Assembly (NCBI GenBank): GCA_016717595.1
Contig: JADKFE010000043.1
Coordinates: 1-61,518, forward strand
Reading direction: 5' to 3'
Length of the DNA stretch: 61,518 nucleotides
DNA from: Deltaproteobacteria bacterium
Lineage (GTDB): Bacteria > Myxococcota_A > UBA796 > CAJQPC01
Both the position numbers and the translations under genes were made by a program. A model generated the notes under the pieces. It searched no databases, had not been told where the DNA came from, and saw nothing but the letters and a program-made list of their open reading frames with translations. This document shows positions 50,801 through 58,403 of this stretch, piece after piece (within the stretch, counting starts at the first letter, position 1; each line of letters opens with the position of its first letter).

Positions 50801-51442
50801 CGCCCGGCCCCGGAGCAGGCGCCAGCGGTAGCCCTCGCCGCGGCTAGACGTGGCGCGCACGCTGAGGTCAAAGTCCCGGGGGTTCGTCCAGGCCGCCGTG
50901 AGCACGGCGTGGGCGCGGGGGGCGTCGTCGGGGTGCAGCAAGGCGCAGACCGCGTCGATCACCTGGGGCAGCGAGGAGGCGGGCACGACCACGGCCCAGC
51001 GCCCGACGGCGGTGATGGACCGTCCGGGGATGACCTCAATCATCGTGAAGTCCCCGACCATCTCCTTGATCATGTCTCGTAAGGCGTCGGTGTCGAGGGC
51101 CTGGGGCGTGAGGTTCGGCTCCGTGGGCGACGGGGCGAGCAGGTTTTGGGGGCTGAGGCGCTCCATGAACGCCAAGGCGCCACCGCTGGGCAGCGGCTCA
51201 ACGATGAAACGGAGGGGCGGCGCCACCACGCGGCTCTTGGGGGCGCCCAAGCTGAGCACCCGGCGCAACGCCCCGTCGAGATCGGCCCGATCCGCAGGCG
51301 ACAACGACAGAAGGGCGCGCTGAAGCTCCTCCGAGGTGACCAAGGCCTCGCCGTCGGGGCCCAACAACAGCCAGGGCGCCGCGGGACGCGCGGCGAGCAG
51401 GCCGAGGGCCTCTGCGGTGAGCGTGGGGTTCAGCGGGGTCAC
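47892..51442 (-). pseudogene. PAS/GAF hybrid histidine kinase with receiver, interrupted by three indels
   Basis: When repaired this is a protein of about 1180 residues: N-terminal PAS domains (from ATG 51442), a GAF domain (about 50400-49900), two further PAS domains, HisKA with the acceptor His codon at 49053-49055 (GGLAHDFNNLIAV), HATPase (NGPGMSE, GTGLGLAS) and a C-terminal receiver (LLITDVVMPG). Three breaks interrupt it. A G is missing near 50553 (repair gives SEAHWANTMAELRTIGHN), there is an extra base within GGGCCC at 50470-50475 (repair gives DPKGRPVDLRS), and an extra GC dinucleotide near 50083 (repair gives CIITAPGEPTPPG). The 3' portion from 50036 would still encode PAS-PAS-kinase-receiver. 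A paralogue lies immediately upstream. A terminator follows. Confidence 0.75.
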
Positions 51443-51552
51443 GCCAGCTCCGGGCAGAGGTTCAAGGGGAACGGGGGCGGGATCGCAAGAGGATACGCCC
51501 CAAACCCGTCACTCTGAAGCGATCCGGGCCCCTGGGCCCTCCCACGGGCGCC

Positions 51553-54333
51553 TCAACCCAAGGCGGCTGACACCATCGTGAGCAGCTCTTCGTTGCGGTA
51601 GGGTTTTCGTAAAAACGGCGCGTCTCGGGACAGGCGCCGGGTGCGCACCAGCTCATCCCAGGCGTAGCCCGAGACAAACAGCACCGGCAGCCCCGGCCAC
51701 AGCGCGACGGCGATCTCCGCCAGCTCTACGCCGCTGCGACCGGGCATGATCACGTCGGTGATGAGCAGATCGAAGCGGCGGCGGGGCAGGACGTGCATCG
51801 CCTCCTCAGCGTCTTGGGCGGCGGTGACGTTGTAGCCGTGCAGGCTGAGGATCATCACGCCGAGCTCCCGCAGATCCGGGTTGTCCTCGACCAACAACAA
51901 CGAGGCCTCGGCGTGGGCGCGGGCGGGGGCCGGGGTGGGCTCGATGGGGGCGAGGGCGTCTTGTTGGTCTTGAGGGGTCGTGGGGAGCAGCACCTCAAAG
52001 CTCGCGCCGTGGCCGGGGGACGACTGCAAACGGATGGTGCCGCCGTGGGCGGTGACGATGCCGTAGCACGAGCTGAGCCCCAGGCCCGTGCCCGCGCCGG
52101 GGGCCTTCGTGGTGAAGAAGGGGTCGAAGATCCGATCGCGGGTGAGCTCGTCGATGCCGACGCCGGTGTCGGCCACGGTGAGCGCGACGTAGAGCCCGGG
52201 GGTGAGCCCGGCGGGGCTGTTGGCCGCCACGGGGAGCTCGTGGGTGCGCACGGTGAGCACGCCGCCATTCGGCATGGCGTCGATGGCGTTCACCGCGAGG
52301 TTCATCAGCACCTGCTCAAGCTGGCTCACGTCGGCGAGCACCGGGGTCGTGGCGTGAAGCTCCAAGACCAGCTCGATGTTGGGGCGCAGCAGCGTGCGCA
52401 GCAGCGCGCAGCACTCGGCGACGTGGTGGTTGAGGTCGATGGGGCGGCGGTGAGAGACCTGGCGGCGGCCAAAGGCGAGGAGCTGATCGACGAGCTGGGT
52501 GCCGCGCTCCAAGACTCCTTGCACACGCTGGAGGTTACGCAGGCGCTCAAGCTCGGGCAGGCCCGCGCGCTGGGCCAAGCCCAGGGCGCCGATGGCGACG
52601 CCCAAGAGGTTGTTGAAGTCGTGCGCCACGCCGCCGGCCATCCGGCCGAGGGCCTCTAAACGCTGGGCCTGCTGCAGGCGCTCGGCGTGCTGGCGGCGCT
52701 CGTCCTCCAAGGTGCGGCGCTCGGTGATGTCTCGGGCCACGGCGAACAGCAGGCGCTGCTCACGCCTCACCAAGAAGCCGCTCCACAGAAGCCAGCGCCA
52801 CTCGCCGGACTTCGTGACGAAGCGGGCCTCTAAGCCATGGGCGCGGCCCGACTCGCGGAGCTGGCGCAAGGCGGCTTCACGAAGGGGGAGCAGGTCATCG
52901 GGGTGGCAGAACGCCTCGAAGGGCTGGCCCACCATGTCGCTGGCGGAGTAGCCAAAGTCACGCTCCCAGGCGGCGTTCCAGCGCAGCACCTGCTCGGAGT
53001 CATCGAGGATCACCATCGGGTCGGGGGCGGAGTTGAAGAAGATGTCGCGCTCGTGCTCGATGGCCTTTTGTTCGCTGGCGTCGAGCAGGATGCCGTCGAC
53101 GTGGCTGGGCTCGTCGGCGGCGTTCCGCTGGATGACGCCGAAGTCGTTCACCCAGCGGTAGCGGCCGTCGGGCTGGACCACACGGTAGGTGTGGTTGCAG
53201 CGCCGACGGAGCAGGGCGGCCTGCTGGGCCTCGTTGAGCACACGCGGGGCGTCTTCAGGGTGAATGAGCGGGGTGAGGGAGACGCCGAGCATGGCCTCAC
53301 GGTCGGCGCCGAACACGAGCGCGGCGTTCTCGGAGATGGCGTCGATGCGGAAGTCTGAGGACCAGCGGCAGCGGTAGGCCACGCCGGGAAGGTTCGTGAG
53401 CAGCGCCCGGCGCTCAGCCTCTTGGGTGAGCAGCGCCGCGCGGAGCTGGCGGCGGGAGAGGGCCTGGGCGAGCAGGTCGCCGATGTCTTGGGCCACGCCG
53501 CGGACGCTGTGGAGCTGGCGCCAGAAGGCGTCTTCGTCGGTCCAATACAGGCCCATGTAGCCCAGGATCTGGGCCTGATCGACGAGCACGACGACGAGCA
53601 CGCCAAGCTCTGGCGGCGTGAACATGGCGTGGGGGTCGGCGCTGTTGGGGCGGACGATGATCACGCGCTCGTCGGGAAACCCGACGGGCAAGGCCAGCTT
53701 GTCTTTGGCGATGGAGGGCGGCAGGGGGATGTAGCGCTCGGGGGGGTTGGCCCAGGCCGCGATCTCCTCCACCCAGCCGTCTGGCTCATGGCGTTGCATG
53801 ATCCCGGCGTGGCAGGCGCCGATGAGGGGGCCCAGCTCGCTGATGATCTGCCGGATGACGTCGATGAGGGCGTCATCGGCGCAGCGCAGCAGGCGGTTGG
53901 CGACGTCGCGGGCGAAGCGGTGAAGGTTCGTCTGGGTGGAGAGCTGCGCGCCGAGCTGGCTCATCTCGGTCACGTCGACGCAGGCGCCGTGAATCAGCGC
54001 CTCGCCGTCGACCACCACCAACCTCACGCGGATCACCAAATCGACCATTTTCCCCGATGGAAGGCGCATCGCCGCGGGGCGAGAGAGATCGTGCGCGGCG
54101 CGCAGCGTGTCAAGAAAACGCTCCCAAGGGAGCCCGTTGGCGCAGAGTCCCAAGGTGACGACGTTCTGCCCGCGCAGGGCCTCGGGCGTCGCCTCCAAGA
54201 AGCGGGCCGCGGAGGTGTTGACGTAGAGCAGATCCCCACGAAGATCGCAGACCCACAGCGCCTCGGACGCCAAGTCAAGCAGACCCATGAGGCCCAAGAG
54301 CTGCGGCGAGACATCGGGATCGGCAGGACGCAT
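51553..54333 (-). CDS. PAS/GAF hybrid histidine kinase with C-terminal receiver
   Basis: A 926-residue soluble hybrid kinase, paralogous to the broken gene next to it. Domains: PAS (about 8-130), GAF (about 150-310; LHRFARDVANRLLRCADDAL marks its start), PAS (about 320-430), PAS (about 440-555), HisKA with His571 in GGVAHDFNNLLG, HATPase (NA at NAIDAMPNGG; DTGVGID; GTGLGLSS) and a receiver with Asp860 in LLITDVIMPG and Lys in LRKPYRNEE. There is no transmembrane helix, so it senses a cytoplasmic cue. ATG 54333 is chosen because upstream codons lie antisense to the FAD-oxidoreductase gene. The phosphorelay partner is not in the window; the receiver may act as an internal sink or a relay to an Hpt protein. 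Confidence 0.85.
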   Translation of the reverse strand: MRPADPDVSPQLLGLMGLLDLASEALWVCDLRGDLLYVNTSAARFLEATPEALRGQNVVTLGLCANGLPWERFLDTLRAAHDLSRPAAMRLPSGKMVDLVIRVRLVVVDGEALIHGACVDVTEMSQLGAQLSTQTNLHRFARDVANRLLRCADDALIDVIRQIISELGPLIGACHAGIMQRHEPDGWVEEIAAWANPPERYIPLPPSIAKDKLALPVGFPDERVIIVRPNSADPHAMFTPPELGVLVVVLVDQAQILGYMGLYWTDEDAFWRQLHSVRGVAQDIGDLLAQALSRRQLRAALLTQEAERRALLTNLPGVAYRCRWSSDFRIDAISENAALVFGADREAMLGVSLTPLIHPEDAPRVLNEAQQAALLRRRCNHTYRVVQPDGRYRWVNDFGVIQRNAADEPSHVDGILLDASEQKAIEHERDIFFNSAPDPMVILDDSEQVLRWNAAWERDFGYSASDMVGQPFEAFCHPDDLLPLREAALRQLRESGRAHGLEARFVTKSGEWRWLLWSGFLVRREQRLLFAVARDITERRTLEDERRQHAERLQQAQRLEALGRMAGGVAHDFNNLLGVAIGALGLAQRAGLPELERLRNLQRVQGVLERGTQLVDQLLAFGRRQVSHRRPIDLNHHVAECCALLRTLLRPNIELVLELHATTPVLADVSQLEQVLMNLAVNAIDAMPNGGVLTVRTHELPVAANSPAGLTPGLYVALTVADTGVGIDELTRDRIFDPFFTTKAPGAGTGLGLSSCYGIVTAHGGTIRLQSSPGHGASFEVLLPTTPQDQQDALAPIEPTPAPARAHAEASLLLVEDNPDLRELGVMILSLHGYNVTAAQDAEEAMHVLPRRRFDLLITDVIMPGRSGVELAEIAVALWPGLPVLFVSGYAWDELVRTRRLSRDAPFLRKPYRNEELLTMVSAALG

Positions 54334-54459
54334 CAAGACCTCGAAACGGCGAAGGAGCGAGCCATCATAGTGACCTTGACATGGGGGGCTGCTGCGTGTG
54401 TCAGCGGGGCGTAAGAGCGGCTCGGCGCGAGGGCCAAAGACGGGATATGCCGGGCAGAC

Positions 54460-56091
54460 ATGGCGCTCCTCATCACAAACATCCCTTGGCCCCTGGATGG
54501 CTCCGAGCCGCGAGAGGCCCTGGCGTCGCGGCTGCAGCTCCCCGCCGCCACGATCCTTGAGGTGGAGCTGCTCAAACGCTCCGTCGATGGCCGTCGCCGC
54601 CCGCCGGTCTGGTTGGCGAACTACCGCGTCACGCTCAGCGTCGAGGAGGCCGCGGTGCTCGCCCGAGGCGCCCACGGCGTGCGGGCGTTCAACGAGCGTG
54701 ACCGCGCCCGCTACTCCGAGGTGGACGTGCCCGCCCCGGCCCGGCGCACCTGGCCTTCAACGGTGCGGCCCATCGTCATCGGCATGGGCCCGGCGGGGCT
54801 GTTCGCGGCCTTACGCCTCGCTGAAGCCGGGGCCCCGGTGATCTTGCTGGAGCGCGGCGGCGACGTGCGGGAGCGCCACTTCGCCGTGCGGCGGTTCTGG
54901 CGGCATGGTGAGCTCGACCCCGACACCAACGTCGTCTTCGGCGAAGGCGGCGCGGGGGCGTTCTCCGACGGCAAGATCTACACCCGCCGCCGCGACGGTG
55001 AGCTGGGCTGGATCTTCCGCCGCTTGGTGGACTTCGGCGCCGATCCCGAGATCTTGGAGGAGGGCTGGGCACATCTGGGCACCGACCGCATCCGGGAGAT
55101 CCTCCCCAAGATGCGCGCCCGGCTCGTCGAGCTGGGCGTCGAGGTGCGCTTTCACGCCGAGGTCACGGCCTTTGAGGTCGAGGGCGGGGCCTGTGTGGGC
55201 GTGCGCCTCGCGGGCGGCGAGCTGCTCAGAGGCGCCCCGGTGATCGTGGCCACGGGGCACAGCGCGCGGTCCATCTGGCAGGCCATGCTCGACGCGGGCG
55301 CGGCGGCCGAACAGCGCCCGATCCACATCGGCGCCCGCATCGAGCACCCCCAGCGGCTCATCGATCTCGCGCGGTACGGCGAGGCGCGGGGAGACCTGCC
55401 CCCGGCGAGCTACCGGCTCACCTCATCGCCCCCGGCGCGGCCCGGTCGTGTGGCCCCCCGCAGCGCCCACACCTTCTGTATGTGCCCCGGCGGCACGGTG
55501 GTGGCCGCGAGCAACCACCCCGAGCGGGTGGTGGTCAACGGCATGAGCTACTCCAACCGCCGGGCGTACTGGGCGAACAGCGCGGTGATCGTCGAGGTCC
55601 GGCCTGAGGACTACGACGGCCCCGATCCCCTCGCGGGCATGCGGTTTCAGGATCAGATCGAGGCCCGGGCGTGGAAGCTCGGCGGCGGCGGGTTCAAGGC
55701 CCCGGCCCAGCGGGTGGAAGATCTCCTCGCCGGGCGCGGCTCCACGGAGCTGCCGCGCACCTCCTACACCTTAGGCGTCACCCCCAGCGACCTCCGCGAG
55801 GCCCTGCCCGCGCCGCTGGTGGAGGGCCTTCTGGCCGCGGTGCGCCACTTTGATCGGCAGATCCCCGGCTTCGCGGGGCATGACGGCGTGCTCATCGCCC
55901 CCGAGACCCGCACCACCGCCCCGATCCGCTTCTTGCGTGGGGACGACCTCTGCTCCACCACGGTGAGGGACCTGCTGCCTGTGGGCGAAGGCGCGGGCTA
56001 CGCCGGGGGCATCGTCAGCGCCGCCTTAGACGGCCGCAACGCCGCAGAGGCCCTGGTCGAGCGGTTCTGCCCGCGCAACACCGCGGAATAA
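54460..56091 (+). CDS. FAD-dependent oxidoreductase of the COG2509 family
   Basis: 543 residues. An N-terminal alpha/beta domain (about 1-95) precedes the FAD Rossmann motif VIGMGPAGLFAALRLAEAG (about 107-125) with the ribose-binding Glu in LLERGGDVRER. FGEGGAGAFSDGKIYTR (about 165-181) is a highly characteristic signature of this family of uncharacterised FAD dehydrogenases. Later landmarks are the HTFCMCPGG segment (about 342-350), which contains a Cys pair, and the C-terminal FAD motif LLPVGEGAGYAGGIVSAALDG. The reaction is not known. It starts a three-gene rightward cluster with a GNAT-like protein and an SDR, and its promoter must lie in the 126 bases between it and the divergent kinase gene. 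Confidence 0.85.
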   Translation: MALLITNIPWPLDGSEPREALASRLQLPAATILEVELLKRSVDGRRRPPVWLANYRVTLSVEEAAVLARGAHGVRAFNERDRARYSEVDVPAPARRTWPSTVRPIVIGMGPAGLFAALRLAEAGAPVILLERGGDVRERHFAVRRFWRHGELDPDTNVVFGEGGAGAFSDGKIYTRRRDGELGWIFRRLVDFGADPEILEEGWAHLGTDRIREILPKMRARLVELGVEVRFHAEVTAFEVEGGACVGVRLAGGELLRGAPVIVATGHSARSIWQAMLDAGAAAEQRPIHIGARIEHPQRLIDLARYGEARGDLPPASYRLTSSPPARPGRVAPRSAHTFCMCPGGTVVAASNHPERVVVNGMSYSNRRAYWANSAVIVEVRPEDYDGPDPLAGMRFQDQIEARAWKLGGGGFKAPAQRVEDLLAGRGSTELPRTSYTLGVTPSDLREALPAPLVEGLLAAVRHFDRQIPGFAGHDGVLIAPETRTTAPIRFLRGDDLCSTTVRDLLPVGEGAGYAGGIVSAALDGRNAAEALVERFCPRNTAE

Positions 56092-56100
56092 GGAGGCCGG

Positions 56101-57051
56101 ATGCGCCCTGCGCCGCTTGTGCTCTCGGTGAGTGACCTCTTGCCCGCCGAGCGTGGCCCGCGCTTAGACGAGGCCCTCGCCCGGTTCACGATCACGCCGA
56201 TCTTGGCCCCGGGCCCCGAGTTTGAGGAGGTCTACGCCTTCTTAGACGCCGAGTTTGGCCCCAAGAACGAGCTTGAGGCCAAGGCCACCTTGTCCGGTTG
56301 GCTGGGGCGCCACGGCGCCGTAGACGGGCTCTTCGTGGCCTACCACCTGCTCGCCTGCCGCGACGCCGACGGGGCCCTGGCCGGGGCCCGGGACTGCTTC
56401 GTCATCCGCCGCGGGGACGGCCCGTGGGTGGTGCTGCTCTCCCATGTGCTCATCGGCCCGGCCTGGCGGCGCTCGGGCTTGGGGGCGCTCTTACGCGCCG
56501 CGCCCGTGGCGCTCCTGCGCGCGGCGGGGGCGCAAGACGACGAGGAGCGGGTGCTCGCGGCGGAGCAAGAGCTCATCGACCCCGCCGACGAGGCCTCCAT
56601 CGTGCGCCAGCTCGCCTATGGTCGCGCGGGCTTCTCGGCGCTGAACCCGCAAGTCTTCCCCTACGCCCAGCCCGACTTTCGGCCCCACGACGTCGCCGCC
56701 GCCGACCCAAAGCCCGTGCCGATGATGTTGACCCTGCGGCGCCTGGGCTTGGAGTCCGCCACCGAGGCCCCGGCGGCCTTGGCCTGGGCGGTGCTCGACG
56801 CCTTCGACGTCATCCACGGCGAACATTGCCTGCCGGGAGACCTCGCCGCGCGCCGGGCCTTGGCCGAGGTCTGGTGCCGAGATCCCGTGCCGATGATGCG
56901 GTTTGACCCAAGCCAGCCCGAGGCCGCGGCGCCGCTTCTGCGGGCGGCCACCTTGCCGCTTCTGCCTCGGCGGCTTGGCGGCACTGAAGGAGCGCCTGTG
57001 GGAACGATTGACGACGCCTGCGCCGCGCTGCGCGCCCGGTGGTCGGCATGA
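56101..57051 (+). CDS. GNAT-like acetyltransferase (tentative)
   Basis: A 316-residue soluble protein. The region around WVVLLSHVLIGPAWRRSGLGALLRAA (about residues 109-134, given as a landmark) gives a beta strand followed by R-R-x-G-x-G and a helix, the acetyl-CoA pyrophosphate-binding pattern of GNAT proteins. The first part (FEEVYAFLDAEFGPKNELE) may be the substrate-binding helices. The C-terminal 100 residues are not diagnostic. AAGGAGG lies directly upstream of ATG 56101, and the stop overlaps the SDR start (ATGA), so the two are co-translated. The substrate is unknown. It could equally be a family with only a GNAT-like core. Confidence 0.5.
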   Translation: MRPAPLVLSVSDLLPAERGPRLDEALARFTITPILAPGPEFEEVYAFLDAEFGPKNELEAKATLSGWLGRHGAVDGLFVAYHLLACRDADGALAGARDCFVIRRGDGPWVVLLSHVLIGPAWRRSGLGALLRAAPVALLRAAGAQDDEERVLAAEQELIDPADEASIVRQLAYGRAGFSALNPQVFPYAQPDFRPHDVAAADPKPVPMMLTLRRLGLESATEAPAALAWAVLDAFDVIHGEHCLPGDLAARRALAEVWCRDPVPMMRFDPSQPEAAAPLLRAATLPLLPRRLGGTEGAPVGTIDDACAALRARWSA

Positions 57052-57872
57052 AGCTCAAGCCGGGGATGGTCGCCGTCGTCACCGGGGCCGCCAACGGCCT
57101 CGGCCTCGCCTTGGCCCATGAGCTCGCGGCCCACGGGCTCACCGTGGCGCTCGTCGATCGGGACGAGGCCGCGCTCAACGTGGCGGTGGCCGAGCTTCTG
57201 GCGCTGGGGCACGGCGCGCCCCACAGCGCCACGGTGGTGGATCTGGCCGACCGCGACGCCCTGCGCGCGCTGCCCGGCCGCCTGCTCGCCCAGCACGGGC
57301 AGATCGACCTCTTGGTGAACAACGCCGGGGTCTCCGTCGGCGGGGCCTTGGCGGAGCTTCAAGAGGACGACATCGACTGGATCCTCGACGTCAACCTACG
57401 CGCGGCGATGGTGCTCACCCAAGGGCTCTTGCCGCAGCTCCAGCGCCGGCCCGAGGCGGCCATCGTCAACCTCTCCAGCACCTTCGGGATGTTGGTGATG
57501 CCCACGAAGACCTTGTACTGCGCCACCAAGTTTGGCCTGCGGGGCTTCACCGCGGCGCTGCGGGCGGAGCTCTCCGGCGGCCCGGTGCAGGTGAGCTGCG
57601 CGTTGCCTGGCGCCGTGGCCACGGACATCGTGCGCCGCTCTCGGGTGGCCCGGCCCCAGGCGAAAGAGCTCGAGCACGCCTACCTTCAAGCCCAAGGCCA
57701 GGCCCCCGCCGCCGCCGCCGCGCGCATCGTCCTGGGGATTGAGCGAGGCGAGGGGGAGATCCTCGTCGGAGGGGACGCGCGGCTCGTGGACTGGCTCACG
57801 CGGCTCTTGCCCCGGGCCTTGCCGGGCCTGCTCGTGCGTCACCGGGCGCGCTTCCCGTTCTTAAACGTCTAA
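57048..57872 (+). CDS. Short-chain dehydrogenase/reductase
   Basis: A 274-residue classical SDR. The cofactor motif is TGAANGLG (about residues 13-20), the NNAG motif is at about 88-91, the catalytic Ser is in NLSSTFG (about 141-147), and the YxxxK pair is YCATK (about 157-161). The C-terminus (residues 230-274) is basic and amphipathic and may bind membrane, as in SDRs acting on lipids or retinoid-like substrates. ATG 57048 is fixed by the four-base overlap with the preceding gene; an ATG nine bases upstream is possible. It ends the cluster. The 180 bases after its stop contain GC-rich inverted repeats without a T-tract, so no clear terminator is seen. Confidence 0.85.
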   Translation: MKLKPGMVAVVTGAANGLGLALAHELAAHGLTVALVDRDEAALNVAVAELLALGHGAPHSATVVDLADRDALRALPGRLLAQHGQIDLLVNNAGVSVGGALAELQEDDIDWILDVNLRAAMVLTQGLLPQLQRRPEAAIVNLSSTFGMLVMPTKTLYCATKFGLRGFTAALRAELSGGPVQVSCALPGAVATDIVRRSRVARPQAKELEHAYLQAQGQAPAAAAARIVLGIERGEGEILVGGDARLVDWLTRLLPRALPGLLVRHRARFPFLNV

Positions 57873-58052
57873 GCCCCCCGAATCTGGGCGAGGCTGGCGA
57901 GAGCGCCAACAAAGTTTGCCAAGCTCGCCCGGCCCAGCGGGCCGCCGCGCCAGACCGAGGGGCCTCTGGATCCGGGAGATCCTCGGGTGGATCGAGGCCG
58001 GATCCTCGCGAAGCCGCCTGAGAAGCGGGGTCCAGAGATTCCTGACGCGCGA

Positions 58053-58101
58053 CCACTACATCTGGTGTTGACGGCCTGACTCGCACCACTATAGGTTGAG
58101 T
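58053..58101 (+). promoter_or_regulatory. nrdAB promoter overlapped by two NrdR-like boxes
   Basis: Two imperfect 16-bp palindromes, 58053-58068 and 58086-58101, each match 12 of 16 positions of the NrdR consensus as I recall it (acaCwAtATaTwGtgt). Their starts are 33 bp apart, about three helical turns, which is the usual tandem arrangement. A sigma70-like promoter lies across them: TTGACG at 58068-58073, 16 bases, TATAGG at 58090-58095. NrdR bound here would cover both promoter elements and repress the operon when dATP is high. The nrdR gene is not in the window. Confidence 0.72.
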
Positions 58102-58403
58102 TTCGGGTCGGGTTCCGGCCAAAGCTCTTGTCCCGTCAAGTGCTCCAGGCTCTCCCCCTCTGCGCCATTCTCTGCCCGCCCCGCTCCACACTCCTCGCCG
58201 ACCTCACCGCGCTCCGCGGCCGCTCTCCGCCCCTCCTTACCGCCATTCTTCGGGTTGGAACTTCGCGCATCCGCCAACCAACCTCGCTCAAACTGACCGC
58301 TCAATCTGCCCGCCCAACCGACCGCCGTAGGGTCCCCGCCGCGACGCCCCCCGCTCGCGTCGGGCCGCTGTTGCCCTCGCCCCGCCCTCCTGCTGAGGCT
58401 CCG
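58102..58403 (+). other. Long nrdA leader
   Basis: About 300 bases separate the predicted transcription start from ATG 58404. An in-frame ATG at 58128 would add 92 residues, but that stretch is Pro/Arg/Ser-rich, is unlike NrdA N-termini and has poor codon usage. I see no riboswitch fold or terminator hairpin. The rest of the gap after the SDR stop (57873-58052) holds GC-rich inverted repeats with no assigned role. Confidence 0.45.

Noticed and set aside
58128..58403. N-terminal extension of NrdA from ATG 58128
   Set aside because: The stretch is Pro/Arg-rich and unlike any NrdA N-terminus; ATG 58404 has a ribosome site.
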